Source: Atopostipes suicloacalis DSM 15692 (lineage in GTDB: Bacteria; Bacillota; Bacilli; Lactobacillales; Carnobacteriaceae_A). From it: DNA of 64,000 nt. Under the pieces are notes generated by a model. It ran no database searches and was not told the origin of the DNA. It saw nothing but the letters and a program-made list of their open reading frames with translations. This document shows positions 53,575 to 62,167 of the stretch, piece by piece. The number at the start of each line of letters is the position of its first letter. Within the stretch, counting starts at the first letter, position 1. The stretch lies in assembly GCF_900129085.1 (NCBI RefSeq), contig NZ_FQUF01000010.1, positions 1 through 64,000 of the forward strand, read 5' to 3'. The translations under genes and the position numbers were made by a program.

Positions 53575-54177
53575 ATGTTATCAAAAATTCGATCGGCCAT
53601 TCAAAGCTATGATCCGAAAATTTATGGAGATGTTAGAAAGTCTGCAGTGCTTTTACCTTTAATCAAACGAAAAGGTGAATGGCATATTCTTTATGAAGTC
53701 AGAAGCCAAGCCGTTTCACAAGCGGGAGATTCTTCTTTCCCAGGTGGCGGGGTAGAAGCGGGGGAAACGTTTGAAGAAGCGGCAATTCGCGAAACGATGG
53801 AAGAGTTGAGTTTACGAGAAAAAAACATAAAAATCATTGGAGAAATTGATTACATTGTGAACCAGCGGATGGTTATTTACTGTTTTGTGGGAGAACTCGT
53901 AAATGTTGAGTTTGAGGATATTGAGCCCAACTTAGAAGTTGAAAAAATTTATACAGTTCCTATTCAATATTTACTCAATAAGGGGCCTTCCTATTTTGAA
54001 GTGGAATTTGACCCAGTGATTAGTGAACAATTTCTAAACGAACAAAAAGAGGCGAATCATTCCTTCCAGTTGCGCGGTTTAAAGGAACGGATTCCTTATT
54101 ATGAAATACAAAATCATCGACTTTGGGGCTATACAGCAAATCTTACAGATCGGTTTATTCAAATTATTAAAAATTAA
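53575..54177 (+). CDS. Nudix hydrolase (CoA pyrophosphatase-like)
   Basis: A 200-residue hydrolase of nucleoside-diphosphate-linked compounds. The Nudix box is GGGVEAGETFEEAAIRETMEEL (~58-79), with the Glu metal ligands REx...EE intact but Ser where the box usually ends in Gly. QAGDSSFPGGG just before it matches the UPF0035/CoA-diphosphatase signature, and the C-terminal LWGYTANLTDRFI (~185) is also seen in that group, so CoA or derivatives are the likely substrate. AGGACG precedes ATG 53575; TATAAT at 53539-53544 is a likely -10. Confidence 0.88.
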   Translation: MLSKIRSAIQSYDPKIYGDVRKSAVLLPLIKRKGEWHILYEVRSQAVSQAGDSSFPGGGVEAGETFEEAAIRETMEELSLREKNIKIIGEIDYIVNQRMVIYCFVGELVNVEFEDIEPNLEVEKIYTVPIQYLLNKGPSYFEVEFDPVISEQFLNEQKEANHSFQLRGLKERIPYYEIQNHRLWGYTANLTDRFIQIIKN

Positions 54178-54336
54178 TACCGCTCTAAAAAATCAAAATA
54201 TTAATCAATTGTTAATTTAATATTTGTATTTGATGAGCCTTTTGTGCTAATATATTTTTGAGCGAAATTATTTAATGTGAAAATAACATTAATCGAGCAA
54301 TTACACAGATTAATACAAAATAGGAGGAAATACTAA

Positions 54337-54867
54337 ATGAGCTATAAAAAATTACTTAGCTTATTAGCGGTTTCTACATTGGCTCTTGGAGCATGTGGTA
54401 CAGATGATGCTGAAGAACCTGAAACAGATGATACAGAGCAAACGGAAGAAACAGATTCAAATGAAACAGCAGGTTCAAGTAGCCAAGACTTAATTAACCA
54501 AGCAAAAGATGACTCTGGTGAAGCCTTCCCAGAATACGGTTTAGAGGTTGAAGGAACTTGGACAACAGAAGGTTACGAAGTAGGTCATGCTCCTGGTGAA
54601 GCAGCTACGATTCCAGTAGATATTATATCAGAAGCTGAAGAATACAATACGTACTTACTAGAAGACGGTATCATTCATGAAGTGATTTCAGACACTCCTG
54701 AAGTTGAATTTACCGTAGACAACCCTTCTGCAGATGCAGAATATATTGTAGGTGTATCTCCTGAAGATTTAGGTGAAGCAGGAGACGAAGCAGATGCTGA
54801 AGACTTCGCACGTTCTGAAAAAGTTTTATTAGTAGAAGCAGAACCTGAAGAAGAAGCAGAAGAATAA
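54337..54867 (+). CDS. acidic lipoprotein of unknown function
   Basis: A 176-residue exported protein. The signal peptide SYKKLLSLLAVSTLALGAC ends in a lipobox LGAC, with lipidated Cys ~20. A Glu/Asp/Thr linker follows (EEPETDDTEQTEETDSNETAGSSS), then a folded-looking region from ~65 (YGLEVEGTWTTEGYEVGHAPGEAATIPVDIISEAEEYNTYLLEDG) and a very acidic tail (VEAEPEEEAEE). I recognise no family. AGGAGG precedes ATG 54337, and it is monocistronic with its own terminator. Surface anchoring is well supported; function is not. Confidence 0.8.
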   Translation: MSYKKLLSLLAVSTLALGACGTDDAEEPETDDTEQTEETDSNETAGSSSQDLINQAKDDSGEAFPEYGLEVEGTWTTEGYEVGHAPGEAATIPVDIISEAEEYNTYLLEDGIIHEVISDTPEVEFTVDNPSADAEYIVGVSPEDLGEAGDEADAEDFARSEKVLLVEAEPEEEAEE

Positions 54868-54889
54868 AATTAATACCGTACAATTAATT

Positions 54890-54934
54890 ATGGTGCTAGT
54901 GAATCAAATTAGATTCATTAGCACCATCTTTTTG
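54890..54934 (+). terminator. intrinsic terminator of the lipoprotein gene
   Basis: ATGGTGCTAGTGAATC (54890-54905) and GATTCATTAGCACCAT (54912-54927) form a 16-bp stem, followed by CTTTTT. Confidence 0.9.
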
Positions 54935-55125
54935 TCTTCCACGAAGATCACACATACAGAAAAAATTCAAAATCTCCTCAAAAATCAAAAACCCTTGGTC
55001 GTAAACGCGAGGTAGAATCCGAGAAAAGAATGAATGTGTTTTTGTGTCAGAACACAAAACACAAGGTGCTTTATACATAATCACTGGTTAACCAACAAAG
55101 AAACCATAAAAATAAGGAGTTATTT

Positions 55126-55155
55126 TGAGCATTGACGCGTGAATATGTTATAATA
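55126..55155 (+). promoter_or_regulatory. promoter of the pth-mfd operon
   Basis: TTGAGC (55126-55131), 18 bp, TATAAT (55150-55155). From 54935 to 55125 nothing recognisable is seen. Confidence 0.7.
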
Positions 55156-55173
55156 GTTCATGTGAAATCGAAC

Positions 55174-55202
55174 TGGGTAGGGAGACTTACCCAGCTTTTT
55201 TG
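55174..55202 (+). terminator. leader hairpin with T-run between promoter and pth
   Basis: CTGGGTA (55174-55180) and TACCCAG (55189-55195) followed by CTTTTTT, starting only about 12 nt after the expected transcript start. It looks like an attenuator or a block on upstream read-through. Confidence 0.6.
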
Positions 55203-55237
55203 ATTGTTTAGAAAGAACTTGGGAGGCTTAGTAAGAA

Positions 55238-55801
55238 ATGAAGTTAGTTTTTGGCCTGGGTAATCCAGGAAACAAATATAAAAATACAAAACATAATATC
55301 GGTTTTATCGTAATTGATGAAATTGCCCAAAATTTGGGGTTAACCTTTAGTCAAACAAAATTTAAGTCCTTATATGCAGAAGGCCATATCGGTAGCGAAA
55401 AAATTATTTTGATTAAACCACAGACCTTTATGAATTTATCCGGTGAATCCATCCAACCTTGGATGGATTATTATGATTTAACCGGTGAAGATATTGTTGT
55501 TATTTATGACGATATGGATTTGCCAGTTGGAAAAATCCGCTTGCGTGTGCAAGGAAGTGCCGGAGGACATAATGGTATGAAAAGTATAATTGAACAGTTA
55601 GGAACTAAAGAGTTTAATCGAATTCGAGTGGGCATTGGACGTCCCTTTCCGAAACAAACCGTTATTTCCCATGTCCTCAGCCAATTTCCAAAAGAAAGAA
55701 TAGAAGACATGAAAGCCGCGGTTTTAAAGGTAGAGGATGCCGTGAAATATTGGCTCAGCTCTCATACTTTTCAAGAAACAATGAATGAATTTAATAAATG
55801 A
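55238..55801 (+). CDS. pth: peptidyl-tRNA hydrolase
   Basis: Recycles peptidyl-tRNA dropped by ribosomes; 187 residues. LVFGLGNPGNKYKNTKHNIGFIVIDEIA holds the active-site Asn and His (residues 10 and 20), KPQTFMNLSGESI (~65), VIYDDMDLPVGKIRLRVQGSAGGHNGMKSIIEQLGT (~90-126) and FNRIRVGIGRP. GGGAGG precedes ATG 55238. First gene of pth-mfd-mazG-rqcP, the Bacillus order without yabK and spoVT. Confidence 0.97.
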   Translation: MKLVFGLGNPGNKYKNTKHNIGFIVIDEIAQNLGLTFSQTKFKSLYAEGHIGSEKIILIKPQTFMNLSGESIQPWMDYYDLTGEDIVVIYDDMDLPVGKIRLRVQGSAGGHNGMKSIIEQLGTKEFNRIRVGIGRPFPKQTVISHVLSQFPKERIEDMKAAVLKVEDAVKYWLSSHTFQETMNEFNK

Positions 55802-55857
55802 AATGAGCGTAAAAAAAGTGAATAAAGAAAAACAAATAAGAAAGGAGAGATTTCTCA

Positions 55858-58800
55858 ATGACTCAGATGCTTGATTTATTATTTGACCACCCTAATTTCC
55901 AAAGTGTTTTAAAAAACATGACAGCAGATTCTTCCCAACTCGTTACTGGGATTTCAGGTTCAGCACGTGCCAGTTTAATTGCAGGGGTTGCAGAAAAACA
56001 AGCAAAAACCGTGATATTTACGGCAAATTTGCATCAAGCCAACCAACTACGTGCGGATTTAAGAGTGTTTTATCCAGAAGAGAAATTATTCATTTATAAT
56101 GTGAATGATATGATTGTTGCCCAACAATCGATTGCCTCTCCTGAAGAACAAGCAGAACGTATAGAAGCATTAGAATTTCTTCTTTCAAATAAAACGGGAA
56201 TTATTATAATTCCAATAGCGGGCGCACGAAGACTATTACCCCCAAAAGAAATCTATCAACAAGCTCATCTAACGATTAACTTAGATGGAGAAGTTGAATT
56301 AGAACAACTAATGAATCAGCTGGTCAGTATGGGCTATAAACGCGAACAAATTGTAGCTAGCCCTGGAGAATTTAGCGTGCGTGGAGGGATTATTGATGTT
56401 TATCCACTCACCGAAAAATATCCGATCCGTATTGAATTGTTTGATATTGAAGTGGATTCGATTCGTTCGTTTGATGCTGAAACTCAACGATCCATTCAAC
56501 AACTGGATGAAGTGAACATTTCTCCAGTCGTAGAAAATATTTTACCGATGGATCATTGGGAAGAAGCAACCCAACGTATCAAAGCAGCATATGAAAAAAC
56601 AAACGAAGCACTAGAAGATGACGAAGCGAAGGAATTATTAGGTGCTCATTTATTACCAACTATTGAAGTTTTGGAAAATAAAAAATGGGAGGACAGTTTT
56701 TCATTTTACACCTATTATTTATATGAAAATCCAAGTTCCATTCTAGATTATCTTCCGAAAGAAGCGATTGTTTTATACGATGAATATCCACGTATCTTAG
56801 AAAGTAACCAGCATTTAGAAGAAGAAGAAAGTGCTTGGCTAGAAACCCAATTAAGTCAACATCGTCTGTTAGATCAACAAGAATTTAGTTTGGACTTTTT
56901 AGAACACCAAAGAAAAATTCGTCATCCGCGAATTTATTTTTCTCTTTTACAAAAAGGAATGGGAAGTACTAAGATTACTTCAATTCATCCCTTCCATTAC
57001 CGCGAAATGCAAAAATTCTTTGGTCAAATGCCCATGATCAAAGCAGAAATAGAAGGTTGGCTCAATCGAGACTATCAACTAGTTGTGATGACTGAAAATG
57101 AGGAACGAGCCAAACAAGTCCAAGAAACGTTTAAAGACTTTAAACTAAAAGCAAAAATTTTAAATACCGAAGATACGATTCAAAAAGACCAACTTCAAAT
57201 CTTACCGTATACATTACAACAAGGCTTTGAATTAATCGAAGAAAAAATTGCCGTACTAACGGAAGCCGAACTTTTTAATCGTATCGCTAAAAAGAAAAGA
57301 CGACAGCTAAATATCTCAAATGCTGAAAGAATTAAAAATTATAATGAATTAAATCCTGGTGATTTTGTTGTTCATGCCAGCCACGGAATTGGGAAATACA
57401 TTGGAATGGAAACCGTCGAAATTCGCGGCGTTCATCAAGATTACCTAACCATAGAATATCAAAAACACGACCGAGTATTAATTCCGGTAAGTCAACTCGA
57501 TTTAATACAAAAATATGTATCGGCAGAAGGAAAAGAGCCCCGAATCCATAAATTAGGGGGCACAACTTGGGCGAAAACAAAGACACGTGTTCAAAAACAA
57601 GTGGAAGATATTGCTGATGAACTCATTGAGCTGTATGCAGAACGCGAAAGCAGAAAGGGTTTTGCTTTTTCGAAAAACGATTCGTATTATCGAGAGTTTG
57701 AAGAAGCTTTCCCTTATACAGAAACCCCCGATCAGTTACGTTCAATCCAGGAAGTTAATAAAGATATGGAAAATGTGAAACCAATGGATCGCCTTTTAAT
57801 TGGGGATGTTGGTTATGGGAAAACAGAGGTGGCGATGCGTGCAGCTTTTAAAGCTGTACAAGATGGCAAGCAAGTTGCTTTCTTAGTACCAACAACTGTA
57901 CTAGCACAACAACATTATGAATCCTTTATTGAACGATTCGTTGATTTCCCAGTAAAGATTGAAATGCTGAGTCGTTTCCGTACAAAGAAACAAATGGACC
58001 AAATTACTTCTTCTTTACGTAAAGGACAAATTGATATTGTTATTGGGACTCATCGCTTATTATCAAAAGATATTCAGTTCCAAGATTTAGGTTTACTCGT
58101 TGTCGATGAGGAACAACGATTCGGAGTCAAGCACAAAGAAAGAGTAAAACAGCTGAAAAATGAAGTCGATGTTTTAACTCTAACGGCAACCCCGATTCCA
58201 AGAACCTTACACATGTCCTTAGTAGGTGCCCGTGATTTATCGGTCATCGAAACCCCTCCAGCCAACCGTTATCCAGTGCAGACTTATGTTTTAGAAATGA
58301 ATGGCCTGGTCATTCGCGAAGCAATTGAACGTGAAATGGCGCGGGGAGGTCAGGTATTTTTCTTACACAACCGAGTGAGTACGATTGAAAAACGTGTGCA
58401 AGATATTGAGGAATTGGTTCCAGGAGCGCGCGTTGGTTTTATTCATGGACGTTTGTCAGAAACGCAGCTTGAAAATGTTTTATATGATTTCTTGCAAGGG
58501 GATTATGATGTTTTAGTGACCACAACGATTATTGAAACGGGTGTGGATATGCCGAATGTCAATACGTTGTTGGTTGAAGATGCAGATCGTATGGGACTTT
58601 CGCAGTTGTATCAATTAAGAGGACGTGTAGGACGAAGCAATCGTGTCGCTTATGCGTATTTTATGTATGAACAAAATAAATTATTAACAGAAGAAAGTGG
58701 AAAAAGATTGCAAGCCATTAAGGACTTTACGGAGTTAGGGAGTGGCTTTAAAATTGCGATGCGTGATTTATCCATTCGTGGGGCAGGAAACTTATTGGGT

Positions 58801-59430
58801 CAACAACAATCTGGCTTTATTGATTCGGTAGGTTTTGATTTATACTCTCAAATGCTACAAGAAGCTGTGGCACGTAAACAAGGTGGACCAGAAGTCGAGA
58901 AGACGGTCGTTGAAATTGACGTAGATGTGGATGCTTATATTCCAGATAATTATGTAAATGACCAACGCCAGAAAATTGAATTATATAAACGAATTCGCTC
59001 ACTTTCAGATGAAGAAGAATATGTTGAATTACAAGATGAATTTATTGATCGCTTTGGCGATTTCCCGCAAGAAGTCGATGACTTACTCGTCATTGGATTG
59101 ATTAAATATTATAGTGAAACGATTCTAGTTGAAACGATTACACGAAAACGTTCAGAAGTCCACGTGACCTTCTCTGAACAAGGGACAAAAAATATCCCAA
59201 TGCAGGAATTATTCCGCGCTTTAGATGGGATTCCGTTGAAAGTGGATATGAAACCAGGAAAGCAATTAACGGTTGAATTTTACTTGAAGCCAGGAATGGA
59301 AAATTATGAATGGCTACAACATATTTTGAATTTTGTCCGAAATCTTTACACGTTTGTGGAAAAACAAAAAGAAGAACAAGATGCTGAAACAGAAGATGTT
59401 GAGGCAGAAGTTGATGCAAAAAGCGAATAA
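55858..59430 (+). CDS. mfd: transcription-repair coupling factor
   Basis: ATP-dependent translocase that removes RNA polymerase stalled at DNA lesions and recruits UvrA; 1190 residues, normal length. The UvrB-like N-terminal part includes PGEFSVRGGIIDVYP (~175). The CarD-like RNA-polymerase-interacting domain is at ~500-560 (DFVVHASHGIGKYIGMETV ... RVLIPVSQLDLI). Helicase motor: Walker A GDVGYGKTEVA (~649), DEEQRFG (~749), LTATPIPRTLHMSL, and GRVGRSNRVAYAYF (~921). The C-terminal TRCF domain is ~1010-1160, followed by an acidic tail. AAAGGAGAG precedes ATG 55858. Confidence 0.97.
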   Translation: MTQMLDLLFDHPNFQSVLKNMTADSSQLVTGISGSARASLIAGVAEKQAKTVIFTANLHQANQLRADLRVFYPEEKLFIYNVNDMIVAQQSIASPEEQAERIEALEFLLSNKTGIIIIPIAGARRLLPPKEIYQQAHLTINLDGEVELEQLMNQLVSMGYKREQIVASPGEFSVRGGIIDVYPLTEKYPIRIELFDIEVDSIRSFDAETQRSIQQLDEVNISPVVENILPMDHWEEATQRIKAAYEKTNEALEDDEAKELLGAHLLPTIEVLENKKWEDSFSFYTYYLYENPSSILDYLPKEAIVLYDEYPRILESNQHLEEEESAWLETQLSQHRLLDQQEFSLDFLEHQRKIRHPRIYFSLLQKGMGSTKITSIHPFHYREMQKFFGQMPMIKAEIEGWLNRDYQLVVMTENEERAKQVQETFKDFKLKAKILNTEDTIQKDQLQILPYTLQQGFELIEEKIAVLTEAELFNRIAKKKRRQLNISNAERIKNYNELNPGDFVVHASHGIGKYIGMETVEIRGVHQDYLTIEYQKHDRVLIPVSQLDLIQKYVSAEGKEPRIHKLGGTTWAKTKTRVQKQVEDIADELIELYAERESRKGFAFSKNDSYYREFEEAFPYTETPDQLRSIQEVNKDMENVKPMDRLLIGDVGYGKTEVAMRAAFKAVQDGKQVAFLVPTTVLAQQHYESFIERFVDFPVKIEMLSRFRTKKQMDQITSSLRKGQIDIVIGTHRLLSKDIQFQDLGLLVVDEEQRFGVKHKERVKQLKNEVDVLTLTATPIPRTLHMSLVGARDLSVIETPPANRYPVQTYVLEMNGLVIREAIEREMARGGQVFFLHNRVSTIEKRVQDIEELVPGARVGFIHGRLSETQLENVLYDFLQGDYDVLVTTTIIETGVDMPNVNTLLVEDADRMGLSQLYQLRGRVGRSNRVAYAYFMYEQNKLLTEESGKRLQAIKDFTELGSGFKIAMRDLSIRGAGNLLGQQQSGFIDSVGFDLYSQMLQEAVARKQGGPEVEKTVVEIDVDVDAYIPDNYVNDQRQKIELYKRIRSLSDEEEYVELQDEFIDRFGDFPQEVDDLLVIGLIKYYSETILVETITRKRSEVHVTFSEQGTKNIPMQELFRALDGIPLKVDMKPGKQLTVEFYLKPGMENYEWLQHILNFVRNLYTFVEKQKEEQDAETEDVEAEVDAKSE

Positions 59431-59459
59431 TTGAAAGTTAAAAAGAGGGTAGATATTTA

Positions 59460-60512
59460 ATGCATACGATTTATATTTTTGGGTTAGGCCCTGCTCATTT
59501 AGGGCAGATGCCTAAAGAAATTTATGATACGATTTCAAAACAAGATACACTGTATTTACGTACATTGGAACACCCAGCTGCTCAGGAATTAAAAGAAGAA
59601 GGATTAAATATCGTCTCTTTTGATGACAAATATGAAGCCTTTGACGAAGACTTTGAGCAAGTATATCCAGCGATTGTTGAGGAACTAATTCATTTGGCCA
59701 AAACAAGGGATGTTTATTATGGCGTTCCAGGTCATCCAGCAGTTGCTGAAACAACGGTCCAATTATTATTGGAAGGGTATAAAAATACGAAGATTATCGG
59801 TGGAAAGAGTTTTATTGATGATTTATTTGCAGCCGTTAAAGTGGATCCCATTCAGGGCTTTCAGTTAGTGGATTCCTTTGATTTAAATAGTGATTACATT
59901 TTTCCGGGTCACCAACTGATCATTATGCAAGTTTTCCATGCCTTAATCGCTAGTGAAGTGAAGCTGGCCTTAATGGAGATTTATCCAGATGAACACTCGA
60001 TTGCAGTAGTGGATGCCGCAGGAAGTTCGGAAGAAGTTGTTTCTTGGATTCCTTTATATGAATTGGACTATTTTGAAGGGGTTCATAACTTACGCTCCAT
60101 TTATGTTCCGCCGCTTGAACGTGATCAAGCAGTACACTCTTTTGCAACCCTTCAATCCTATACGGATGAAGTTTTGGGTGAAAATGGAGATGTCTGGGCG
60201 AAACAACTAACAGAAAAAGAACTCCTTAGCTATTTTCAAGAAGAACTAGATGAACTTAAAGCAGCCTATGCCAAGGATGATATTGATAATGTAGTTGAAG
60301 AACTTGGTGATTTACTGATGCAATTGCTTTATCAAACGGGTGCAGGGGAAAAAGAAGGCATTTTCTCTTTAGAAGAAGTATTAGAAGGTATCAATAAAAA
60401 AATGCGCAGACGGCATCCGCATGTTTTTGATGGTGTAAAAGCAGAGACGCCTGAAGAAGTGGATGCAATTTGGCAAGCAATTAAAGAACAAGAAAGAAAG
60501 GGAGATATGTAG
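59460..60512 (+). CDS. mazG: YabN-like SAM-methyltransferase/MazG pyrophosphohydrolase fusion
   Basis: A 350-residue fusion. Residues ~1-220 are a tetrapyrrole-methylase-fold domain (IYIFGLGPAHLGQMPKEIYDTI; YYGVPGHPAVAETTVQLLLE). Residues ~245-345 are a MazG domain with the metal-binding EExxE...ExxD pattern (FQEELDELKAAYAKDDIDNVVEELGDLLMQLLY) and RRRHPHVF. MazG domains hydrolyse NTPs to NMP and PPi. It is shorter than Bacillus YabN, because the MazG part is compact and close to the C-terminus. It is 29 bp after mfd and 1 bp before rqcP. Confidence 0.88.
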   Translation: MHTIYIFGLGPAHLGQMPKEIYDTISKQDTLYLRTLEHPAAQELKEEGLNIVSFDDKYEAFDEDFEQVYPAIVEELIHLAKTRDVYYGVPGHPAVAETTVQLLLEGYKNTKIIGGKSFIDDLFAAVKVDPIQGFQLVDSFDLNSDYIFPGHQLIIMQVFHALIASEVKLALMEIYPDEHSIAVVDAAGSSEEVVSWIPLYELDYFEGVHNLRSIYVPPLERDQAVHSFATLQSYTDEVLGENGDVWAKQLTEKELLSYFQEELDELKAAYAKDDIDNVVEELGDLLMQLLYQTGAGEKEGIFSLEEVLEGINKKMRRRHPHVFDGVKAETPEEVDAIWQAIKEQERKGDM

Positions 60513-60513
60513 T

Positions 60514-60774
60514 ATGCGATTAGATAAGTTTTTAAAAGTTTCGCGAATTATAAAGCGCCGAACAATCGCGAAAGAAATTTCAGATCAAGATCGTGTAAAG
60601 ATCAATGGCAATTTAGCAAAGTCTTCGACTAAGGTAGCTATCGGGGATGAACTTGAAATAGTTTTTGGAAATAAAACATTGGTTGTACGCGTAGAAGATT
60701 TACGAGATACTACAAAAAAACACGAATCAGAAGGCATGTATACAGTTCTTGAAGAAAGATTTGCCGAGGAATAA
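60514..60774 (+). CDS. rqcP: RqcP (S4-domain ribosome quality-control factor)
   Basis: An 86-residue S4 RNA-binding protein (MRLDKFLKVSRIIKRRTIAKEISDQDRVKINGNLAKSSTKVAIGDELEIVFGNKTLVVRV), the family of Bacillus YabO/RqcP, which works with RqcH to add Ala tails to stalled nascent chains on 50S subunits. AAAGGGAG precedes ATG 60514; a longer frame from 60463 overlaps mazG and is not needed. Ended by an unusual terminator derived from a repeat at 60814. Confidence 0.93.
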   Translation: MRLDKFLKVSRIIKRRTIAKEISDQDRVKINGNLAKSSTKVAIGDELEIVFGNKTLVVRVEDLRDTTKKHESEGMYTVLEERFAEE

Positions 60775-60813
60775 AAAAGAAGTTAGCTTGTTTGAACCAG
60801 CTTAAAATTAGGG

Positions 60814-60862
60814 ATCTATCTAAGTGAGCCCGAAAATTACTCTCGCTTGGATAGATTTTTTT
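60814..60862 (+). terminator. terminator after rqcP, built from a single hairpin-repeat copy
   Basis: ATCTATCTAAGTGAG (60814-60828) pairs over 15 positions (two G-T wobbles) with CTCGCTTGGATAGAT (60842-60856), followed by a T-run. The AAGTGAGCCCGAAAAT segment resembles the 52-bp repeat at 34 kb. Confidence 0.85.
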
Positions 60863-60931
60863 AAAAGAGCTTGACTTTGAGTTGGACATTTCACATTTTT
60901 TGTGAAAACTTCTTTTTTTCTCTGAAAATGG

Positions 60932-60960
60932 TTTCCAAATCACTTGAATCTTGTTATAAT
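60932..60960 (+). promoter_or_regulatory. promoter of divIC
   Basis: TTTCCA (60932-60937), 17 bp, TATAAT (60955-60960) with TG one base upstream. Confidence 0.65.
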
Positions 60961-60995
60961 GAAAATATAACAACTATTTTTAGGGACTGATTGCG

Positions 60996-61433
60996 GTGAA
61001 ACATACAGAAAATAAAAATATCACGCAGCTTGATACATATTCAGCCGATAAAACATTAGACAGCATCCGTCAGCGCAAACGCAATAGATTTGTTCGTATC
61101 CGTACGCTCAGTATTCTTTTTGTGGGGCTTCTTTTGATTGGGTTTACGAGTATGCCTCTTATTAACAATAAGCGAGCAACCACAGAATATACAAAAGCAC
61201 ATGCCCAAGTCGTTACAGAGTTAGAAGATTTAGAAGAAGAGCGCGAACAACTCGAATATGAAGTTAGTTTATTAGAAGATGAAGAGTATATTGCGAAGCT
61301 AGCTCGTCAAGAATTAAATGTATCCAAACCAAATGAAATTTTGATTAATATCCCTGAAAAAGAAGAAACAAAATCGGATGAAGATAGTTCTACAGAAGAA
61401 GAGAAATTACAAACAAATGATGAAAAAGAATAA
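60996..61433 (+). CDS. divIC: septum formation initiator DivIC (FtsB-like)
   Basis: A 145-residue bitopic division protein. A basic cytoplasmic N-terminus (RQRKRNRFVRIR) leads to one membrane helix (TLSILFVGLLLIGFTSMPLI, ~37-56). An extracellular coiled coil follows (AHAQVVTELEDLEEEREQLEYEVSLLEDEEYIAKLARQEL, ~70-110), as in DivIC/FtsB, which bridge FtsL and DivIB at the septum. The last ~25 residues are acidic. GTG 60996 follows AGGGAC. Position after rqcP is conserved with Bacillus once yabP and yabQ are removed. Confidence 0.93.
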   Translation: MKHTENKNITQLDTYSADKTLDSIRQRKRNRFVRIRTLSILFVGLLLIGFTSMPLINNKRATTEYTKAHAQVVTELEDLEEEREQLEYEVSLLEDEEYIAKLARQELNVSKPNEILINIPEKEETKSDEDSSTEEEKLQTNDEKE

Positions 61434-61462
61434 ATAAGAACATTTTAATCAAATATAAAGAA

Positions 61463-61508
61463 GAACATGTTGCTTTATTCGTAAATAGCGACATGTTTTT
61501 TAATTTTT
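61463..61508 (+). terminator. intrinsic terminator of divIC
   Basis: AACATGTTGCT (61463-61473) pairs with AGCGACATGTT (61486-61496), followed by TTTTTAATTTTTTT. Confidence 0.82.
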
Positions 61509-61571
61509 TTGAAAAAACAACCGTTTTTCATCGAATATATTAAAAATTTTATAACATCCCGCAGGTAAACA

Positions 61572-61580
61572 TGTTATAAT
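61572..61580 (+). promoter_or_regulatory. extended -10 promoter of the S1-domain gene
   Basis: TGTTATAAT is a consensus extended -10, 31 bp before the start codon. Confidence 0.6.
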
Positions 61581-61611
61581 AGTTACAAATAATCAGGAGG
61601 AGTAAGATTTA

Positions 61612-62064
61612 ATGTCACTTGAAGTTGGCAATAAAGTAGAAGGTAAGATTACAGGATTGGCGAAGTTTGGAGCTTTTATTGATTTAGGGAATAATAAGAC
61701 AGGCCTTGTTCATATTAGTGAAGTATCTGATAAGTTTGTAGAAGATATTAACGATGAATTAAAAGTAGGGCAAGTCGTTACAGTACAAATTCTTTCAATT
61801 GATGATAATGGAAAGATTGCTCTATCCATGCGAAATCGAGAAAAAGAAGCTGAAGAGAAAAAAGAACAACCTAAACCAGAATATAAAAAAAGAGAAACAA
61901 GCAATCGACGACCAAGCAAGCCATTCAATAAAAAACAAAGTAACAATAGCCAAGATTTTGATTCATTGATGAATGACTTTTTAAAAGAAAGTGAAACACG
62001 CTTATCGTCATTACGCAAAAATACTGAAAACAAACGTGGTGGACGCGGCGGACGTCGTAGTTAA
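61612..62064 (+). CDS. yabR: S1 RNA-binding-domain protein (YabR-like)
   Basis: A 150-residue protein. An S1 domain fills residues 3-75 (LEVGNKVEGKITGLAKFGAFIDLGNNKTGLVHISEVSDKFVEDI ... VTVQILSIDDNGKIALSMR), followed by a Lys/Arg/Asn-rich, disordered tail ending in RGGRGGRRS that resembles RGG RNA-binding tails. Family members are general stress or translation-associated RNA binders of uncertain role. AGGAGGAG precedes ATG 61612. Placed between divIC and tilS as in Bacillus. Confidence 0.92.
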   Translation: MSLEVGNKVEGKITGLAKFGAFIDLGNNKTGLVHISEVSDKFVEDINDELKVGQVVTVQILSIDDNGKIALSMRNREKEAEEKKEQPKPEYKKRETSNRRPSKPFNKKQSNNSQDFDSLMNDFLKESETRLSSLRKNTENKRGGRGGRRS

Positions 62065-62089
62065 GCGATTTGAAATTATAAAATAAGTG

Positions 62090-62117
62090 AAGGCAGGAAA
62101 TTCCTGCCTTATTTTTT
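62090..62117 (+). terminator. intrinsic terminator of yabR
   Basis: AAGGCAGGAA (62090-62099) and TTCCTGCCTT (62101-62110), then ATTTTTTT. Confidence 0.85.
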
Positions 62118-62167
62118 TAGTGAGAAATAACGTCTCATAGATTTGTGATTAGGTGGTGAATAGATCT

